Positions 1 through 8,225 of a DNA stretch of 64,000 nucleotides are shown here, piece after piece (within the stretch, counting starts at the first letter, position 1; every line of letters begins with the position of its first letter). A program made the position numbers and the translations under genes. The notes under the pieces are model-generated. The model was not told where the DNA came from. It saw only the letters and a list, made by a program, of their open reading frames with translations, and made no database searches. The stretch comes from Streptomyces sp. TBY4 (lineage in GTDB: Bacteria > Actinomycetota > Actinomycetes > Streptomycetales > Streptomycetaceae), in assembly GCF_024213195.1 (NCBI RefSeq), contig NZ_JANAVF010000007.1, positions 292,044-356,043 of the forward strand. The letters are read 5' to 3'.

Positions 1-25
1 GACGTCGGGTGACACGCATTCTTCT

Positions 26-38
26 GGGGGACTCCCCC
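26..38. terminator. GC hairpin upstream of hom
   Basis: A G5/C5 stem around the trinucleotide act, followed by more C-runs. It resembles the dispersed Streptomyces hairpins and probably ends transcription from the gene left of the window. There is no U-tract. Confidence 0.35.
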
Positions 39-55
39 CGGACCCCCGAATAGGT

Positions 56-104
56 GTCTCACTCAATGGACCGAGGGTGGAAACTGTTGTCCATTGAGTG
101 AGAC
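56..104. promoter_or_regulatory. Perfect 16-bp inverted repeat upstream of hom
   Basis: Arms 56-71 and 89-104 are exact reverse complements, with a 17-nt spacer. The repeat lies 67 bp before the hom start. The arms are only moderately GC-rich, unlike the usual GC terminator stems here, and no T-run follows. It could be an operator for an amino-acid regulator or an attenuator-type RNA hairpin. The regulator is not identifiable from sequence. Confidence 0.5.
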
Positions 105-170
105 TGGTTCACACCTGGGGTGCAAACCGCGCAACAGGTACTGATGTGAAGATCGAAAGGCGTAGGTCGA

Positions 171-1463
171 ATGATGCGTACGCGTCCGCTGAAGGTGGCG
201 CTGCTGGGCTGTGGAGTGGTCGGCTCGGAAGTTGCCCGCATCATGACGACGCACGCCGACGACCTGACGGCCAGGATCGGCGCGCCCGTCGAGCTCGCGG
301 GCGTGGCCGTCCGCCGCCCCTCCAAGGTGCGCGAGGGCATCGACCCGGCCCTGGTCACCACCGATGCGACCGCGCTCCTCAAACGGGGTGACATCGACAT
401 CGCGATCGAGGTCATCGGCGGCATCGAGCCGGCCCGCACACTGATCACCACCGCCTTCGACCACGGCATCTCCGTCGTCTCGGCGAACAAGGCCCTGCTC
501 GCCCAGGACGGCGCCGCACTGCACGCCGCCGCCGAGACCGCCGGGCTGGACCTGTACTACGAGGCCGCCGTCGCCGGCGCCATCCCGCTGGTCCGCCCCA
601 TGCGCGAATCCCTCGCGGGCGACAAGATCAACCGGGTGATGGGCATCGTCAACGGCACGACGAACTTCATCCTCGACAAGATGGACTCCACCGGCGCCGG
701 GTACCAGGAGGCCCTCGACGAGGCCACCGCCCTCGGGTACGCCGAGGCCGACCCCACCGCCGACGTGGAGGGCTACGACGCCGCCGCCAAGGCCGCGATC
801 CTGGCCGGCATCGCCTTCCACACCCGGGTCCGCCTCGACGACGTCTACCGCGAGGGCATGACCGAGGTCAGCGCCGCCGACTTCGCGTCCGCCAAGCGCA
901 TGGGCTGCACCATCAAGCTCCTCGCCATCCTGGAGCGCGCCGCCGACGGCGAGTCCGTCACCGCCCGCGTCCACCCGGCGATGATCCCGCTGACGCACCC
1001 GCTCGCCTCCGTCCGCGAGGCGTACAACGCCGTCTTCGTCGAGGCGGAGGCCGCCGGCCGGCTCATGTTCTACGGGCCCGGCGCGGGCGGCGCGCCCACC
1101 GCGTCGGCGGTCCTCGGCGACCTCGTCGCCGTCTGCCGCAACAAGCTCGCCGAGGCAACGGGGCCGGGCGAGTCGGCGTACACCCAGCTGCCGGTCAGCC
1201 CCATGGGGGATGTCGTCACCCGCTACCACATCAGCCTCGATGTGGCGGACAAGCCGGGCGTGCTCGCCCAGGTGGCGACCTGCTTCGCGGAGCACGGGGT
1301 CTCGATCGACACCGTCCGGCAGCAGGGCAAGGACGGCGAGGCCTCCCTCGTCGTCGTCACTCACCGTGCGCCCGACGCTGCCCTCTCCGGGACCGTCGAG
1401 GCGCTGCGGAAGCTGGACACCGTCCGCGGTGTCTCCAGCATCATGCGTGTTGAAGGGGAGTAA
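171..1463 (+). CDS. hom: Homoserine dehydrogenase
   Basis: Reduces aspartate semialdehyde to homoserine with NAD(P)H, the branch point to threonine and methionine. The 430-residue product begins with an N-terminal Rossmann motif (LLGCGVVGSEVA). It then has the catalytic domain with GIVNGTTNFIL and the conserved DPTADVEGYDAAAK segment, and a C-terminal ACT domain (about 350-430, starting HISLDVADKPGVLA), the usual site of threonine feedback. The first of two adjacent ATGs is used, with a weak purine-rich stretch (gaaagg) about 15 nt upstream. thrC follows after 6 nt, so the two are co-transcribed. Length and domain order are normal for actinobacteria. Confidence 0.97.
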   Translation: MMRTRPLKVALLGCGVVGSEVARIMTTHADDLTARIGAPVELAGVAVRRPSKVREGIDPALVTTDATALLKRGDIDIAIEVIGGIEPARTLITTAFDHGISVVSANKALLAQDGAALHAAAETAGLDLYYEAAVAGAIPLVRPMRESLAGDKINRVMGIVNGTTNFILDKMDSTGAGYQEALDEATALGYAEADPTADVEGYDAAAKAAILAGIAFHTRVRLDDVYREGMTEVSAADFASAKRMGCTIKLLAILERAADGESVTARVHPAMIPLTHPLASVREAYNAVFVEAEAAGRLMFYGPGAGGAPTASAVLGDLVAVCRNKLAEATGPGESAYTQLPVSPMGDVVTRYHISLDVADKPGVLAQVATCFAEHGVSIDTVRQQGKDGEASLVVVTHRAPDAALSGTVEALRKLDTVRGVSSIMRVEGE

Positions 1464-1469
1464 GGACCC

Positions 1470-2540
1470 ATGAGCAGCAATCGCACCCACCAGTGGCGCG
1501 GCATCATCGAGGAGTACCGGGACCGTCTGCCGGTCACGGCGACGACCCCGGTGGTCACGCTCCGCGAGGGCGGCACTCCCCTCGTCCCCGCCCAGGTGCT
1601 CTCCGAGCGCACTGGTTGCGAGGTACACCTCAAGGTCGAGGGGGCCAACCCCACCGGGTCCTTCAAGGACCGCGGCATGACCATGGCGATCACCAAGGCC
1701 AAGGAGGACGGCGCCAAGGCCGTCATCTGCGCCTCCACGGGCAACACCTCGGCCTCCGCCGCCGCCTACGCGGTGCGCGCCGGGATGGTCTCCGCCGTCC
1801 TCGTGCCCCGCGGCAAGATCGCGCTCGGCAAGATGGGCCAGGCGCTCGTGCACGGCGCCAAGATCCTTCAGGTCGACGGCAACTTCGACGACTGCCTGGA
1901 CCTGGCCCGCGCGCTGTCCGACAACTACCCGGTGGCGCTGGTCAATTCCGTCAACCCGGTGCGCATCGAGGGCCAGAAGACGGCGGCCTTCGAGATCGTG
2001 GACGCCCTCGGCGACGCCCCCGACATCCACGTGCTGCCCGTCGGCAACGCCGGCAACATCACCGCGTACTGGAAGGGCTTCAAGGAGTACAAGGCCGACG
2101 GCCTGGCCTCCCGTACGCCCCGCGTGTGGGGTTTCCAGGCCTCCGGCTCCGCGCCGATCGTGCGCGGCGAGATCGTCAAGGAGCCGCACACCATCGCCAC
2201 CGCGATCCGCATCGGCAACCCGGCCTCGTGGGACTACGCCCTGCAGGCCCGGGACGAGTCGGGCGGCTTCATCGACGAGGTGACGGACCGCCAGATCCTG
2301 TCCGCCTACCGCCTGTTGGCCGCTCAGGAGGGTGTCTTCGTCGAGCCCGCCTCGGCCGCGTCGGTGGCCGGCCTGCTCAAGGCGGCCGAGCTCGGCCTGG
2401 TCGACCCCGGCCAGAAGATCGTGTGCACCGTCACCGGCAACGGCCTGAAGGACCCCGACTGGGCGGTCGCCGGCGCTCCGCAGCCGGTCACCATTCCGGT
2501 GGACGCCGAGGCCGCCGCGATCCGCCTCGGTCTCGTCTGA
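1470..2540 (+). CDS. thrC: Threonine synthase
   Basis: PLP enzyme converting O-phosphohomoserine to threonine. At 356 residues it is the short fold-type II form usual in actinobacteria. The PLP lysine is in PTGSFKDRG (K66), and the phosphate-binding loop STGNTSASAAAYA and the GNAGNI motif are present. It starts 6 nt after the hom stop, and the ribosome-binding purines overlap the end of hom, so translation is likely coupled. A strong hairpin about 45 nt after the stop separates it from thrB. Confidence 0.97.
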   Translation: MSSNRTHQWRGIIEEYRDRLPVTATTPVVTLREGGTPLVPAQVLSERTGCEVHLKVEGANPTGSFKDRGMTMAITKAKEDGAKAVICASTGNTSASAAAYAVRAGMVSAVLVPRGKIALGKMGQALVHGAKILQVDGNFDDCLDLARALSDNYPVALVNSVNPVRIEGQKTAAFEIVDALGDAPDIHVLPVGNAGNITAYWKGFKEYKADGLASRTPRVWGFQASGSAPIVRGEIVKEPHTIATAIRIGNPASWDYALQARDESGGFIDEVTDRQILSAYRLLAAQEGVFVEPASAASVAGLLKAAELGLVDPGQKIVCTVTGNGLKDPDWAVAGAPQPVTIPVDAEAAAIRLGLV

Positions 2541-2865
2541 CCGCAGGTCCCGCAGTTCCGGCAGGCCCCGCAGTTCAGTGACCGGGTTGCCGGATTCAGG
2601 AAGCCTTTCGAAGGCTGAGGAATCCGGCAACTCGGGCCGTACGGCACCAAAATCCCCGCAGGAGCCCGCGACACGCATCGTGCGCCTGTCGTGCGCCCTA
2701 TGTCGGAGAAGAACCTTCCTTCGATAGGCTGTACTTACATCCGCCGTCGCGCATATGACCGCGGTGCTGCCCACAGGGCCTTCGGGTGTCGTACGTTCTC
2801 CAGTACATTCACAGCGAGCCAGTGAAGATCCCGTCTCGCACAGTCACAAGGAGTGTCATCGGAAG
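2541..2865 (+). other. thrC-thrB intergenic region
   Basis: This 325-bp gap holds the thrC hairpin in its first third. The remainder is more AT-rich (for example around 2700-2745) and probably carries a thrB promoter, but I cannot assign convincing -35 and -10 boxes. A good ribosome-binding site, AAGGAG at 2848-2853, ends the gap. Confidence 0.5.
2586..2631 (+). terminator. Long hairpin after thrC
   Basis: The outer stem is 12 bp (2586-2597 with 2620-2631), then there is a small internal loop and an inner 6-bp stem (2602-2607 with 2611-2616). No U-tract follows. It lies between thrC and thrB and suggests that thrB is at least partly transcribed separately. Confidence 0.5.
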
Positions 2866-3792
2866 ATGGCCGGTCCAGCGTTCCGCGCCGCCGCCGTACG
2901 GGTGCGCGTTCCCGCCAGCAGTGCCAACCTCGGCCCGGGCTTCGACGCCTTCGGGCTGGCCCTGGGGCTCTATGACGATGTCGTCGTACGCGTGGCCGAT
3001 TCCGGCCTGAACATCGACATCGCGGGCGAAGGTGCCGACACCCTGCCGCGGGACGAGAGCCACCTCCTCGTACGTTCCATGCGCACCGCCTTCGACCTGC
3101 TGGGCGGCCAGCCGCGCGGCCTCGAGGTCGTCTGCGCCAACCGCATCCCGCACGGCCGCGGCCTCGGCTCCTCCTCCGCCGCCATCTGCGCGGGGATCGT
3201 GGCCGCCCGCGCCGTGACCATAGGCGGAGAGGCCAAGCTCGACGACACGGCGCTGCTCGAGCTCGCCACCGAGATCGAGGGCCACCCCGACAACGTCGCC
3301 GCCTGTCTGCTCGGCGGCTTCACCCTTGCGTGGATGGACGGCGGCAGCGCCAAGGCGATCCGCATGGAGCCCGCCGATTCCATCGTTCCGGTGGTCTTCG
3401 TCCCGACCAAGCCGGTCCTGACGGAGACCGCGCGCGGCCTGCTGCCGCGCACCGTCCCGCACGTGGACGCGGCCGTAAACGCGGGCCGCGCGGGTCTGCT
3501 CGTAGAGGCCCTGACCAGGCGTCCCGAGTTCCTGCTGCCGGCCACCGAGGACCGTCTCCACCAGGAGTACCGGTCCCCGGCGATGCCCGAGAGCGCGGCG
3601 CTCGTGGCCCGGCTGCGGGCGGACGGCATCCCCGCGGTGATCTCCGGCGCGGGCCCCACGGTCCTCGCGCTGGTCGACAACGGTGCGGCCGACAAGGTCG
3701 CACGGCTCGCGGGCGAGGGGTGGGCGGCCAACCGGCTCGCACTCGACGCCGCGGGCGCGAGCGTACTTCCGCTGGGAACCCAGGGCGGCTGA
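2866..3792 (+). CDS. thrB: Homoserine kinase
   Basis: GHMP-family kinase phosphorylating homoserine for ThrC. The N-terminal motif PASSANLGPGFDAFGLAL, the GHMP phosphate loop PHGRGLGSSSAA and the C-terminal SGAGPTVLAL loop are all present. I chose the ATG at 2866, giving 308 residues, because the conserved PASSANLGPG then begins near residue 15 and AAGGAG lies 12 nt upstream. The reading frame is open further upstream, but that extension has no family similarity. It completes the hom-thrC-thrB set. Confidence 0.95.
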   Translation: MAGPAFRAAAVRVRVPASSANLGPGFDAFGLALGLYDDVVVRVADSGLNIDIAGEGADTLPRDESHLLVRSMRTAFDLLGGQPRGLEVVCANRIPHGRGLGSSSAAICAGIVAARAVTIGGEAKLDDTALLELATEIEGHPDNVAACLLGGFTLAWMDGGSAKAIRMEPADSIVPVVFVPTKPVLTETARGLLPRTVPHVDAAVNAGRAGLLVEALTRRPEFLLPATEDRLHQEYRSPAMPESAALVARLRADGIPAVISGAGPTVLALVDNGAADKVARLAGEGWAANRLALDAAGASVLPLGTQGG

Positions 3793-3823
3793 TCCGTTCA
3801 GTAGAGGACACAGCCGGCAAGGG

Positions 3824-3849
3824 GCGGGCGGCCAGGGCAGGCCGCCCGC
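3824..3849 (+). terminator. thrB terminator hairpin
   Basis: A perfect 10-bp GC stem (3824-3833 with 3840-3849) and a 6-nt loop, 31 nt after the thrB stop. There is no U-run, as is common in Streptomyces. Confidence 0.6.
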
Positions 3850-4250
3850 GCGGAGCCCGCGCGGAACCCGCGCGGAAGGGCGCCGAAGCCGGTGATGGAG
3901 AGGGGGAATGTCTGTTGGATCCGGTAGTGTTAGTCTCAAGTGCGCATCCGAAGCCGCCATGGCTTGGTGCTCAGTGTCCCTATCAGGGACCACCTTTCTT
4001 CCGGGAGCCTCCCCGACTGCTTTGATCACTGCCAGCAGTTTCGGGCACGCTCCGGAATCGGCGTGACATTCCCACGCTTCCAGCTCGGGGGCTTCTCGCC
4101 GGAACCACCCACGCACCTGCACGTTTCTCTCCGCCGTACCTATCGGCGGACCACCGCCCCGGCACAGTCCCGCACGCAGGACTGCCGTCGGACAGCACAA
4201 CCGGTCGCCGAGCCAGACAGGCCGACGTCCGCTCCAGGGAAGGACCCTTC
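3850..4250 (+). other. Long rho leader/promoter region
   Basis: About 400 bp without a convincing gene between the thrB terminator and rho. It contains a small palindrome at 3976-3990 (gtccc-5-gggac). A reading frame at 3940-4254 is open but shows no family similarity and ends inside the rho start. rho genes are often autoregulated through a long leader, so a regulatory 5' UTR is a reasonable inference. Confidence 0.45.
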
Positions 4251-6368
4251 GTGAGCGACACCACCGATCTGATGGGCGCTGCCGACACCAACGTCGACAC
4301 CAGTGCCCCCGCCGAGGGCGCCGCGCCGACCAAGCGCCGCCGCTCCGGCACCGGCCTTGACGGCATGGTCCTGGCCGAGCTCCAGCAGGTCGCGTCGGGC
4401 CTCGGCATCAGGGGCACCGCGCGGATGCGCAAGGGCCAGCTGATCGAGGTCATCAAGGAGGCGCAGGCCGGAAGCGGCGCCCCCAAGGCCGCTGCCTCCG
4501 CGCCCGCCGCCGCGGCCGCCGACGCCGGCGAGACCAAGCCGAAGCGCCGCGCCACCAGCAAGGCCCGTACGGGCGAGGCCGCCGCCGAGGCGCCCGCCGA
4601 GAAGACCGCCACGCAGGCCCAGATCGACATCCCGGGCCAGCCCGCCAGTGAAGACGCCGCCCCGGTGGGCGAGCGCCGCCGCCGGCGTGCCACCGCCCCC
4701 TCCGGCAGCCCCGAGGGCTCGGCCCCCGCCGCCGCCGTGCAGGTGGAGCCGAAGTCCGAGACCGTCGCTCCGGCCGCCCAGGCCGAGGCGAAGGCCGAGG
4801 CCGCCACCGCTCCCGCCGGCCAGGCCCAGGGCCAGGAAGGCGAGGGCCGCGGCCGTCGCGACCGCCGCGAGCGGGGCAACGACCGCGCCGACGGCCGCCG
4901 CGAGCGCCGTGACCGCGGCGCCAAGGCCGACGACCAGGGCCAGGGCGCCCAGGGTCAGGGCCAGGCCGGTCAGGGTGGCCAGGGTCAGAACCAGGGCCAG
5001 CAGGGCGGCCGCCAGGACCGGACCGACCGTCAGGACCGCCAGCAGGGCGGCCGCGGTCAGGGTCAGGGCCAGCAGGGCGGGCGCCAGGACCGGGACCGTC
5101 AGGACAACGGCCCGCAGGACGACTTCGACGAGGACGGCCGCCGCGGCCGCCGCGGCCGCTACCGCGACCGCCGTGGCCGTCGCGGGCGCGACGAGTTCGC
5201 CCCGGTCGAGACTCCGGTCGCCGACGACGACGTCCTGATCCCCGTCGCGGGCATCCTGGACATCCTCGACAACTACGCGTTCATCCGGACCTCGGGCTAC
5301 CTGCCCGGCCCGAACGACGTGTACGTCTCCCTCGCCCAGGTCCGCAAGGCCGGTCTCCGCAAGGGCGACCACACCACCGGTGCGGTCCGCCAGCCCAAGG
5401 ACGGCGAGCGCCGCGAGAAGTTCAACGCGCTCGTGCGCCTGGACTCCGTCAACGGCATGGCGCCCGAATCCGGCCGCGGCCGCCCGGAGTTCCAGAAGCT
5501 GACCCCGCTGTACCCGCAGGACCGGCTCCGTCTGGAGACCGACCCGGGCGTGCTGACCACCCGCATCATCGACCTCGTGTCGCCGATCGGTAAGGGCCAG
5601 CGCGGTCTGATCGTGGCCCCGCCGAAGACCGGTAAGACCATGATCATGCAGGCGATCGCCAACGCGATCACGGTCAACAACCCCGAGTGCCACCTGATGG
5701 TCGTCCTGGTCGACGAGCGTCCGGAAGAGGTCACCGACATGCAGCGGTCGGTGAAGGGCGAGGTCATCTCCTCGACCTTCGACCGCCCGGCCGAGGACCA
5801 CACCACGGTCGCCGAGCTGGCCATCGAGCGCGCCAAGCGCCTCGTGGAGCTGGGTCACGACGTGGTCGTCCTGCTGGACTCGATCACCCGTCTGGGACGC
5901 GCGTACAACCTCGCCGCCCCGGCCTCCGGCCGCATCCTGTCCGGTGGTGTCGACTCGACCGCGCTGTACCCGCCGAAGCGCTTCTTCGGTGCCGCGCGCA
6001 ACATCGAGGACGGCGGCTCGCTGACCATCCTGGCCACCGCGCTGGTCGACACCGGCTCGCGCATGGACGAGGTGATCTTCGAGGAGTTCAAGGGCACCGG
6101 CAACATGGAGCTCAAGCTCGACCGGAAGCTCGCCGACAAGCGCATCTTCCCGGCCGTGGACGTGGACCCCTCGGGCACCCGCAAGGAGGAGATCCTCCTC
6201 AACAGCGAGGAGCTCGCCATCGTCTGGAAGCTGCGCCGGGTGCTGCACGCGCTCGACTCGCAGCAGGCCATCGAGCTGCTCCTCGACAAGATGAAGCAGA
6301 CGAAGTCGAACGCCGAGTTCCTCATGCAGATCGCGAAGACGACCCCGTCGGGCAAGAACGACGACTGA
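4251..6368 (+). CDS. rho: Transcription termination factor Rho, with long disordered insert
   Basis: Hexameric RNA helicase that ends transcription and releases RNA polymerase. At 705 residues it is far longer than the roughly 420-residue E. coli Rho. The N-terminal Rho domain (about 35-75) is followed by an Ala/Pro-rich linker and a very biased Gln/Gly/Arg/Asp-rich segment (about 200-320). The cold-shock-type RNA-binding domain and the ATPase domain with P-loop APPKTGKT (about 458-465) follow. GTG start with AGGGAAGGA about 10 nt upstream. The insert is typical of actinobacterial Rho and probably binds RNA or drives self-association. A strong intrinsic-type terminator follows. Confidence 0.97.
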   Translation: MSDTTDLMGAADTNVDTSAPAEGAAPTKRRRSGTGLDGMVLAELQQVASGLGIRGTARMRKGQLIEVIKEAQAGSGAPKAAASAPAAAAADAGETKPKRRATSKARTGEAAAEAPAEKTATQAQIDIPGQPASEDAAPVGERRRRRATAPSGSPEGSAPAAAVQVEPKSETVAPAAQAEAKAEAATAPAGQAQGQEGEGRGRRDRRERGNDRADGRRERRDRGAKADDQGQGAQGQGQAGQGGQGQNQGQQGGRQDRTDRQDRQQGGRGQGQGQQGGRQDRDRQDNGPQDDFDEDGRRGRRGRYRDRRGRRGRDEFAPVETPVADDDVLIPVAGILDILDNYAFIRTSGYLPGPNDVYVSLAQVRKAGLRKGDHTTGAVRQPKDGERREKFNALVRLDSVNGMAPESGRGRPEFQKLTPLYPQDRLRLETDPGVLTTRIIDLVSPIGKGQRGLIVAPPKTGKTMIMQAIANAITVNNPECHLMVVLVDERPEEVTDMQRSVKGEVISSTFDRPAEDHTTVAELAIERAKRLVELGHDVVVLLDSITRLGRAYNLAAPASGRILSGGVDSTALYPPKRFFGAARNIEDGGSLTILATALVDTGSRMDEVIFEEFKGTGNMELKLDRKLADKRIFPAVDVDPSGTRKEEILLNSEELAIVWKLRRVLHALDSQQAIELLLDKMKQTKSNAEFLMQIAKTTPSGKNDD

Positions 6369-6397
6369 CGTCCGCGCACCGCACCACCTGCGTGACC

Positions 6398-6435
6398 ACG
6401 ACCGCCCCCGCCGCATCCGCGGCGGGGGCGGTCGT
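6398..6435 (+). terminator. rho transcription terminator
   Basis: A perfect 17-bp stem (6398-6414 with 6419-6435), loop atcc, followed by a short T-run. It is one of the best intrinsic-type terminators in the window, 30 nt after the rho stop. Confidence 0.85.
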
Positions 6436-6591
6436 TTCATGTCCGGGTGCGAGCTTTGACACATTCCGTATGCCGCTGCCGGGGCCGTGGAACCCTCGAT
6501 GGCTTCCGTCCGTCTTTGTCTGATGGATGAGGGATGAGGGATACGGGGTCGGGGAGTCGGACCGAGCACGGACAGGCGGGCAGAGGAGAGC

Positions 6592-7695
6592 ATGAGCCAG
6601 GACAACAGGGGCCACGGCCGCAGGGCCCGCGCGGGCCGACGCCGACGGAAGCCGGCCGCGCGCCGCAGGGCCGTCGTCATCGCCGCGTGGACCGCCGCCG
6701 GCGTGGTCCTCCTTGGCGGGGCGGGGCTCGGCTACTTCTACTTCAAGTTCAACGGCAACCTGAAGACGGTCGACATCGACGCCGCCCTCGGCAAGGACCG
6801 CCCGCAGAACGTGGACAACGGCTCGATGGACATCCTCGTCCTCGGCTCCGACTCCCGCAGCGGCGCCAACGGGGAGTACGGCCACGACGACGGCGGCTCC
6901 GCACGCTCCGACACGGCGATGATCGTCCACCTCAACGAGGGCCACACCAGGGCCACCGTCGTCTCGATACCCCGCGACACCCTCGTGACCAGGCCCGCCT
7001 GCAAGCTCCCGAACGGCAAGAGCGACCCGGGCGGCCCGCGCAAGATGTTCAACGAGTCGTTCACCGTCGGCGGGGCCCCCTGCGCGGTGGCGACCGTCGA
7101 GAAGATGTCCGGGATCCGCATGGATCACTACCTCGAAGTCGACTTCACGGGCTTCAAGGAGATCATCGACAAGCTCGGCGGCGTCGAGGTGACGACCACC
7201 AAGCCGATCAAGGACGACTACAGCCACCTCGACCTGCCCGCCGGGACCAACAGGCTGAACGGCGAGCAGGCCCTCGGCCTCGTCCGCACCCGCCACGGCG
7301 TCGGCGACGGCGGCGACCTGGGCCGAATACAGCTCCAGCAGGCCTTCATGAAGGCGCTGATCAAGCAGGTCAAGAGCATCGGCGTCTTCGACAACCCGAA
7401 GAAGCTGCTCGACGTGGCCGACACCGCCACCAAGGCGATCACCACGGACAAGGCGCTCGGCGATGTGAAGTCCCTGATGGGCTTCGCCCAGGGGCTGGAG
7501 GGCATAGGCCCCGAGCACATGCAGATGATCACCCTGCCGGTGACCGGGGACACCCGTGACCCCAACCGGGTCGTCCCGCTCACCAAGGAGTCCCAGATGG
7601 TCTGGGACGCCCTCCTGGCCGACCAGCAGGTCCCCGCCGAGGCCACCGCGAACTCGGCCGGCGACAAGGGCACCGCCGGCTCGGTGGTCCAGTAG
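6592..7695 (+). CDS. LytR-CpsA-Psr (LCP) family cell-wall ligase
   Basis: LCP proteins transfer undecaprenyl-linked glycopolymers such as teichoic acids onto peptidoglycan outside the membrane. The product has 367 residues: a basic cytoplasmic N-terminus (1-23), one membrane segment (about 24-46), then the LCP domain. That domain has the conserved DILVLGSDSR, RSDTAMIVHL, VVSIPRDTLV and ALGLVRTRHG motifs carrying the acidic and Arg residues that bind lipid pyrophosphate. The ribosome-binding site GAGGAG is upstream of the ATG. It may serve the same polymers as the WecA-like transferase encoded further along. Confidence 0.92.
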   Translation: MSQDNRGHGRRARAGRRRRKPAARRRAVVIAAWTAAGVVLLGGAGLGYFYFKFNGNLKTVDIDAALGKDRPQNVDNGSMDILVLGSDSRSGANGEYGHDDGGSARSDTAMIVHLNEGHTRATVVSIPRDTLVTRPACKLPNGKSDPGGPRKMFNESFTVGGAPCAVATVEKMSGIRMDHYLEVDFTGFKEIIDKLGGVEVTTTKPIKDDYSHLDLPAGTNRLNGEQALGLVRTRHGVGDGGDLGRIQLQQAFMKALIKQVKSIGVFDNPKKLLDVADTATKAITTDKALGDVKSLMGFAQGLEGIGPEHMQMITLPVTGDTRDPNRVVPLTKESQMVWDALLADQQVPAEATANSAGDKGTAGSVVQ

Positions 7696-7744
7696 TCGCC
7701 CAGCGGTACGAAAGCGCCTGGTCGGACGGGTTCCGGCGGTCCGC

Positions 7745-7770
7745 GGAATAGATGCGGGCCCCCCTCCGTT
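7745..7770 (+). promoter_or_regulatory. Sigma-R type promoter of rpmE
   Basis: GGAAT at 7745-7749, exactly 18 nt, then GTT at 7768-7770. This matches the known SigR consensus GGAAT-N18-GTT. rpmE is a known target of the disulphide-stress sigma factor SigR in S. coelicolor. Confidence 0.7.
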
Positions 7771-7791
7771 GAGGGAGGCGTCCTCAGAATT

Positions 7792-7819
7792 TTGACAGGC
7801 AGCCCGGTCCTGGCAGACT
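7792..7819 (+). promoter_or_regulatory. Second, housekeeping-type rpmE promoter
   Basis: TTGACA at 7792-7797, a 16-nt spacer, then CAGACT at 7814-7819. The -35 is perfect and the -10 is weak. The -10 also lies in the small palindrome CAGACTGGTCTG. Transcription would start about 70 nt before rpmE. Confidence 0.5.
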
Positions 7820-7895
7820 GGTCTGTCGGCCCCGGTTCACGCAGCGCGCAATTCGGCTCCTGCGACCCGGCGCCCTCCCGAATCTAGGAGACACC

Positions 7896-8111
7896 TTGAA
7901 GCGCGATGTTCACCCCCAGTACGTCGAGACCCAGGTCAGCTGCACCTGTGGCGCGTCGTTCACCACTCGTAGCACCCTGACCGAAGGCACCATCCGTGCC
8001 GAGGTCTGCTCCGAGTGCCACCCGTTCTACACGGGCAAGCAGAAGATCCTCGACACCGGTGGCCGCGTGGCCCGCTTCGAGGCCCGCTTCGGCAAGGCTG
8101 CACAGAAGTAG
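7896..8111 (+). CDS. rpmE: 50S ribosomal protein L31, zinc-binding form (bL31)
   Basis: Small ribosomal protein at the inter-subunit bridge. It has 71 residues, starts with TTG, and has TAGGAG 7 nt upstream. The zinc-binding CxC and CxxC pairs (SCTCG and VCSECH) identify the Cys-containing C+ paralogue, which uses zinc and is normally replaced by a Cys-free form under zinc starvation. The adjacent sigma-R motif fits oxidative control of a thiol/zinc ribosomal protein. Confidence 0.96.
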   Translation: MKRDVHPQYVETQVSCTCGASFTTRSTLTEGTIRAEVCSECHPFYTGKQKILDTGGRVARFEARFGKAAQK

Positions 8112-8119
8112 CGAGCCTC

Positions 8120-8174
8120 AGGCGCCGGCTCCCGGCTGCACCCTGTTCGCACGGGGGCAGCCGGACCGGCGCCT
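8120..8174 (+). terminator. rpmE terminator
   Basis: A two-part stem (8120-8128 with 8166-8174, and 8132-8139 with 8157-8164) followed by tttct. It separates rpmE from prfA, at least partially. Confidence 0.6.
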
Positions 8175-8225
8175 TTCTCGTCCCGCAGCCCTTTTCTTCA
8201 CATTCACCATCTTCAGGAGCCCCCG

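Noticed and set aside
63..2774. A 903-codon open frame on the minus strand opposite hom and thrC
   Set aside because: GC-rich antisense shadow: its residues are the Asp/Gly/Arg/His/Leu mix of third-position bias and match no family, while the plus strand encodes clear hom and thrC.
3940..4254. Possible 104-residue protein in the rho leader
   Set aside because: No family similarity, no ribosome-binding site, and it ends inside the rho start. More likely untranslated leader.
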